22,798 nucleotides of DNA, taken from NCBI GenBank assembly GCA_023446735.1, contig JAEXPQ010000222.1:1-22798 (forward strand), given 5' to 3'. Position numbers and translations under genes: made by a program. This stretch comes from Verrucomicrobiota bacterium. GTDB taxonomy: Bacteria > Verrucomicrobiota > Verrucomicrobiia > Opitutales > Opitutaceae. The notes below the pieces were generated by a model. The model searched no databases. It was not told the origin of the DNA and was given only the letters and a program-made list of their open reading frames with translations. This document shows, piece after piece, positions 22,071 to 22,798 of this stretch (position 1 is the first letter of the stretch; each line of letters opens with the position of its first letter).

Positions 22071-22798
22071 TTACCGCGCGTACTGGCTCAAAACGGTCCG
22101 CATGGACGCTTCGTCGGTATAGCGGAAGACGAGCAGGTCCTCGTCGAAGTTGAGCACTTCGAGCGCTCCCATCCCGGGACTCGAGACTGTCACCGACGTG
22201 GGTGTCGCCGGGGCGATCTTCGCCACCTCCGTTTTGAGGACGGAGGAGTCGGAGTAACGCAGCACCAAGAGCTGCACCCCTGGATAGGTCGCGATGGCGC
22301 CTTCCCGCACGGTGAACGGCAGCGAGTCGAGCCCGGTGGCGATGTTGCTCAGTCCGATCGGGCCCCGGAAGTATTTCAGCTCCTGTCGGCCGGCCGCCGG
22401 CACACGCGTGCACCAGGCAGGCAGGGCGCCGTCGTGTGGCAGGAGCGCGGCGAGCTGGGTGGCGAGCCGGTCGACTTCGGCCTGGGTGGCGGTATCGGCC
22501 TGCGCGCCGGTGACGCTGGCGAAATACTGTCCGCTCCAGAACGCGACGTAGTAGCCGAAACGCAGCGAGCCCTGCCCAAGTTCGCCGCGGGAGAACCGGC
22601 CGGTCTGCATGAGCGACCACACGCCGAACGCCGCGGGAGCATCGGCCATCTCATAGACCTCCACCTGGATGCTGCCGCCGGCGGGGCCGACGAGGCTCCA
22701 GGACGCCGCGCGTTTGAAGCCATATTCCTGGTACAGTTCGGCGCCGCCGTCGATCAGGTCGAACAGGTCGTCGCCCCCCCCCGCCCCCCGCGCCCCCC
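22071..22798 (-). CDS. DUF6599-type protein, 5'-truncated by window edge
   Basis: The frame is open from the stop at 22071 to the window end, so the start is missing. Read from the edge, the credible sequence begins DDLFDLIDGGAELYQEYGFKRA, the DUF6599 signature of a short loop with GGAELY and YGF. It continues VEVYEMADAPAAFGVWSLMQTG and a later region with FRYTDEASMRTVLSQYAR at the end. The domain is probably periplasmic or extracytoplasmic; the function is unknown. The first codons at the edge translate as an unlikely Gly run because of a C-rich homopolymer stretch (22773-22798). Confidence 0.7.
   Translation of the reverse strand, partial: GARGAGGGDDLFDLIDGGAELYQEYGFKRAASWSLVGPAGGSIQVEVYEMADAPAAFGVWSLMQTGRFSRGELGQGSLRFGYYVAFWSGQYFASVTGAQADTATQAEVDRLATQLAALLPHDGALPAWCTRVPAAGRQELKYFRGPIGLSNIATGLDSLPFTVREGAIATYPGVQLLVLRYSDSSVLKTEVAKIAPATPTSVTVSSPGMGALEVLNFDEDLLVFRYTDEASMRTVLSQYAR

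Overview
The window is GC-rich DNA, probably from a Gram-negative bacterium. Signs of this are a 454-residue porin-like outer-membrane protein, a TonB protein, a lipoprotein RND adaptor and several exported proteins. Gene content, mostly weak or absent Shine-Dalgarno sequences, short intergenic tandem repeats and the family mix point to Verrucomicrobiota, perhaps Opitutaceae. That placement is inference; no rRNA or marker gene confirms it. I found no tRNA, rRNA, CRISPR array, integrase or IS transposase. The right edge ends in an odd C-run that may be a contig end.

Left part (1-3278). A minus-strand group (DUF2892 membrane protein, DUF6132 membrane protein, truncated RND efflux adaptor) is divergent from an ArsR-type regulator, which probably controls it. 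The gaps between these genes hold two heptamer-periodic tracts and a paired REP-like hairpin element. A small unknown gene and a converging lipase-like hydrolase follow.

Centre (3471-9594). recQ converges on an HNH endonuclease gene across a 16-unit heptamer array. Next is a four-subunit pyruvate:ferredoxin oxidoreductase operon, porC-porD-porA-porB in transcription order on the minus strand. It links pyruvate to ferredoxin and suggests anaerobic or facultative metabolism.

Right-centre (9802-15034). An SDR oxidoreductase, a TonB protein with a strong terminator and a SAM methyltransferase lie on the plus strand. Facing them are an unknown exported protein, a MerR regulator and a 61-residue protein that matches the C-terminal domain of that MerR regulator. 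An exported protein with a duplicated 30-residue motif follows.

Right part (15257-22798). A minus-strand group holds a SpoU/TrmH RNA methyltransferase, a cation diffusion facilitator and accA. A divergent MATE exporter and an alginate-export-type porin follow on the plus strand. A second REP-like element and the 3' portion of a DUF6599 gene close the window.

Most genes look like ordinary chromosomal housekeeping or accessory functions. The most unusual material is the MerR/stand-alone-domain pair and the layered intergenic repeats: period-7 arrays, a period-6 array, paired hairpin elements with GTGG heads, and a 38-bp near-perfect stem-loop.
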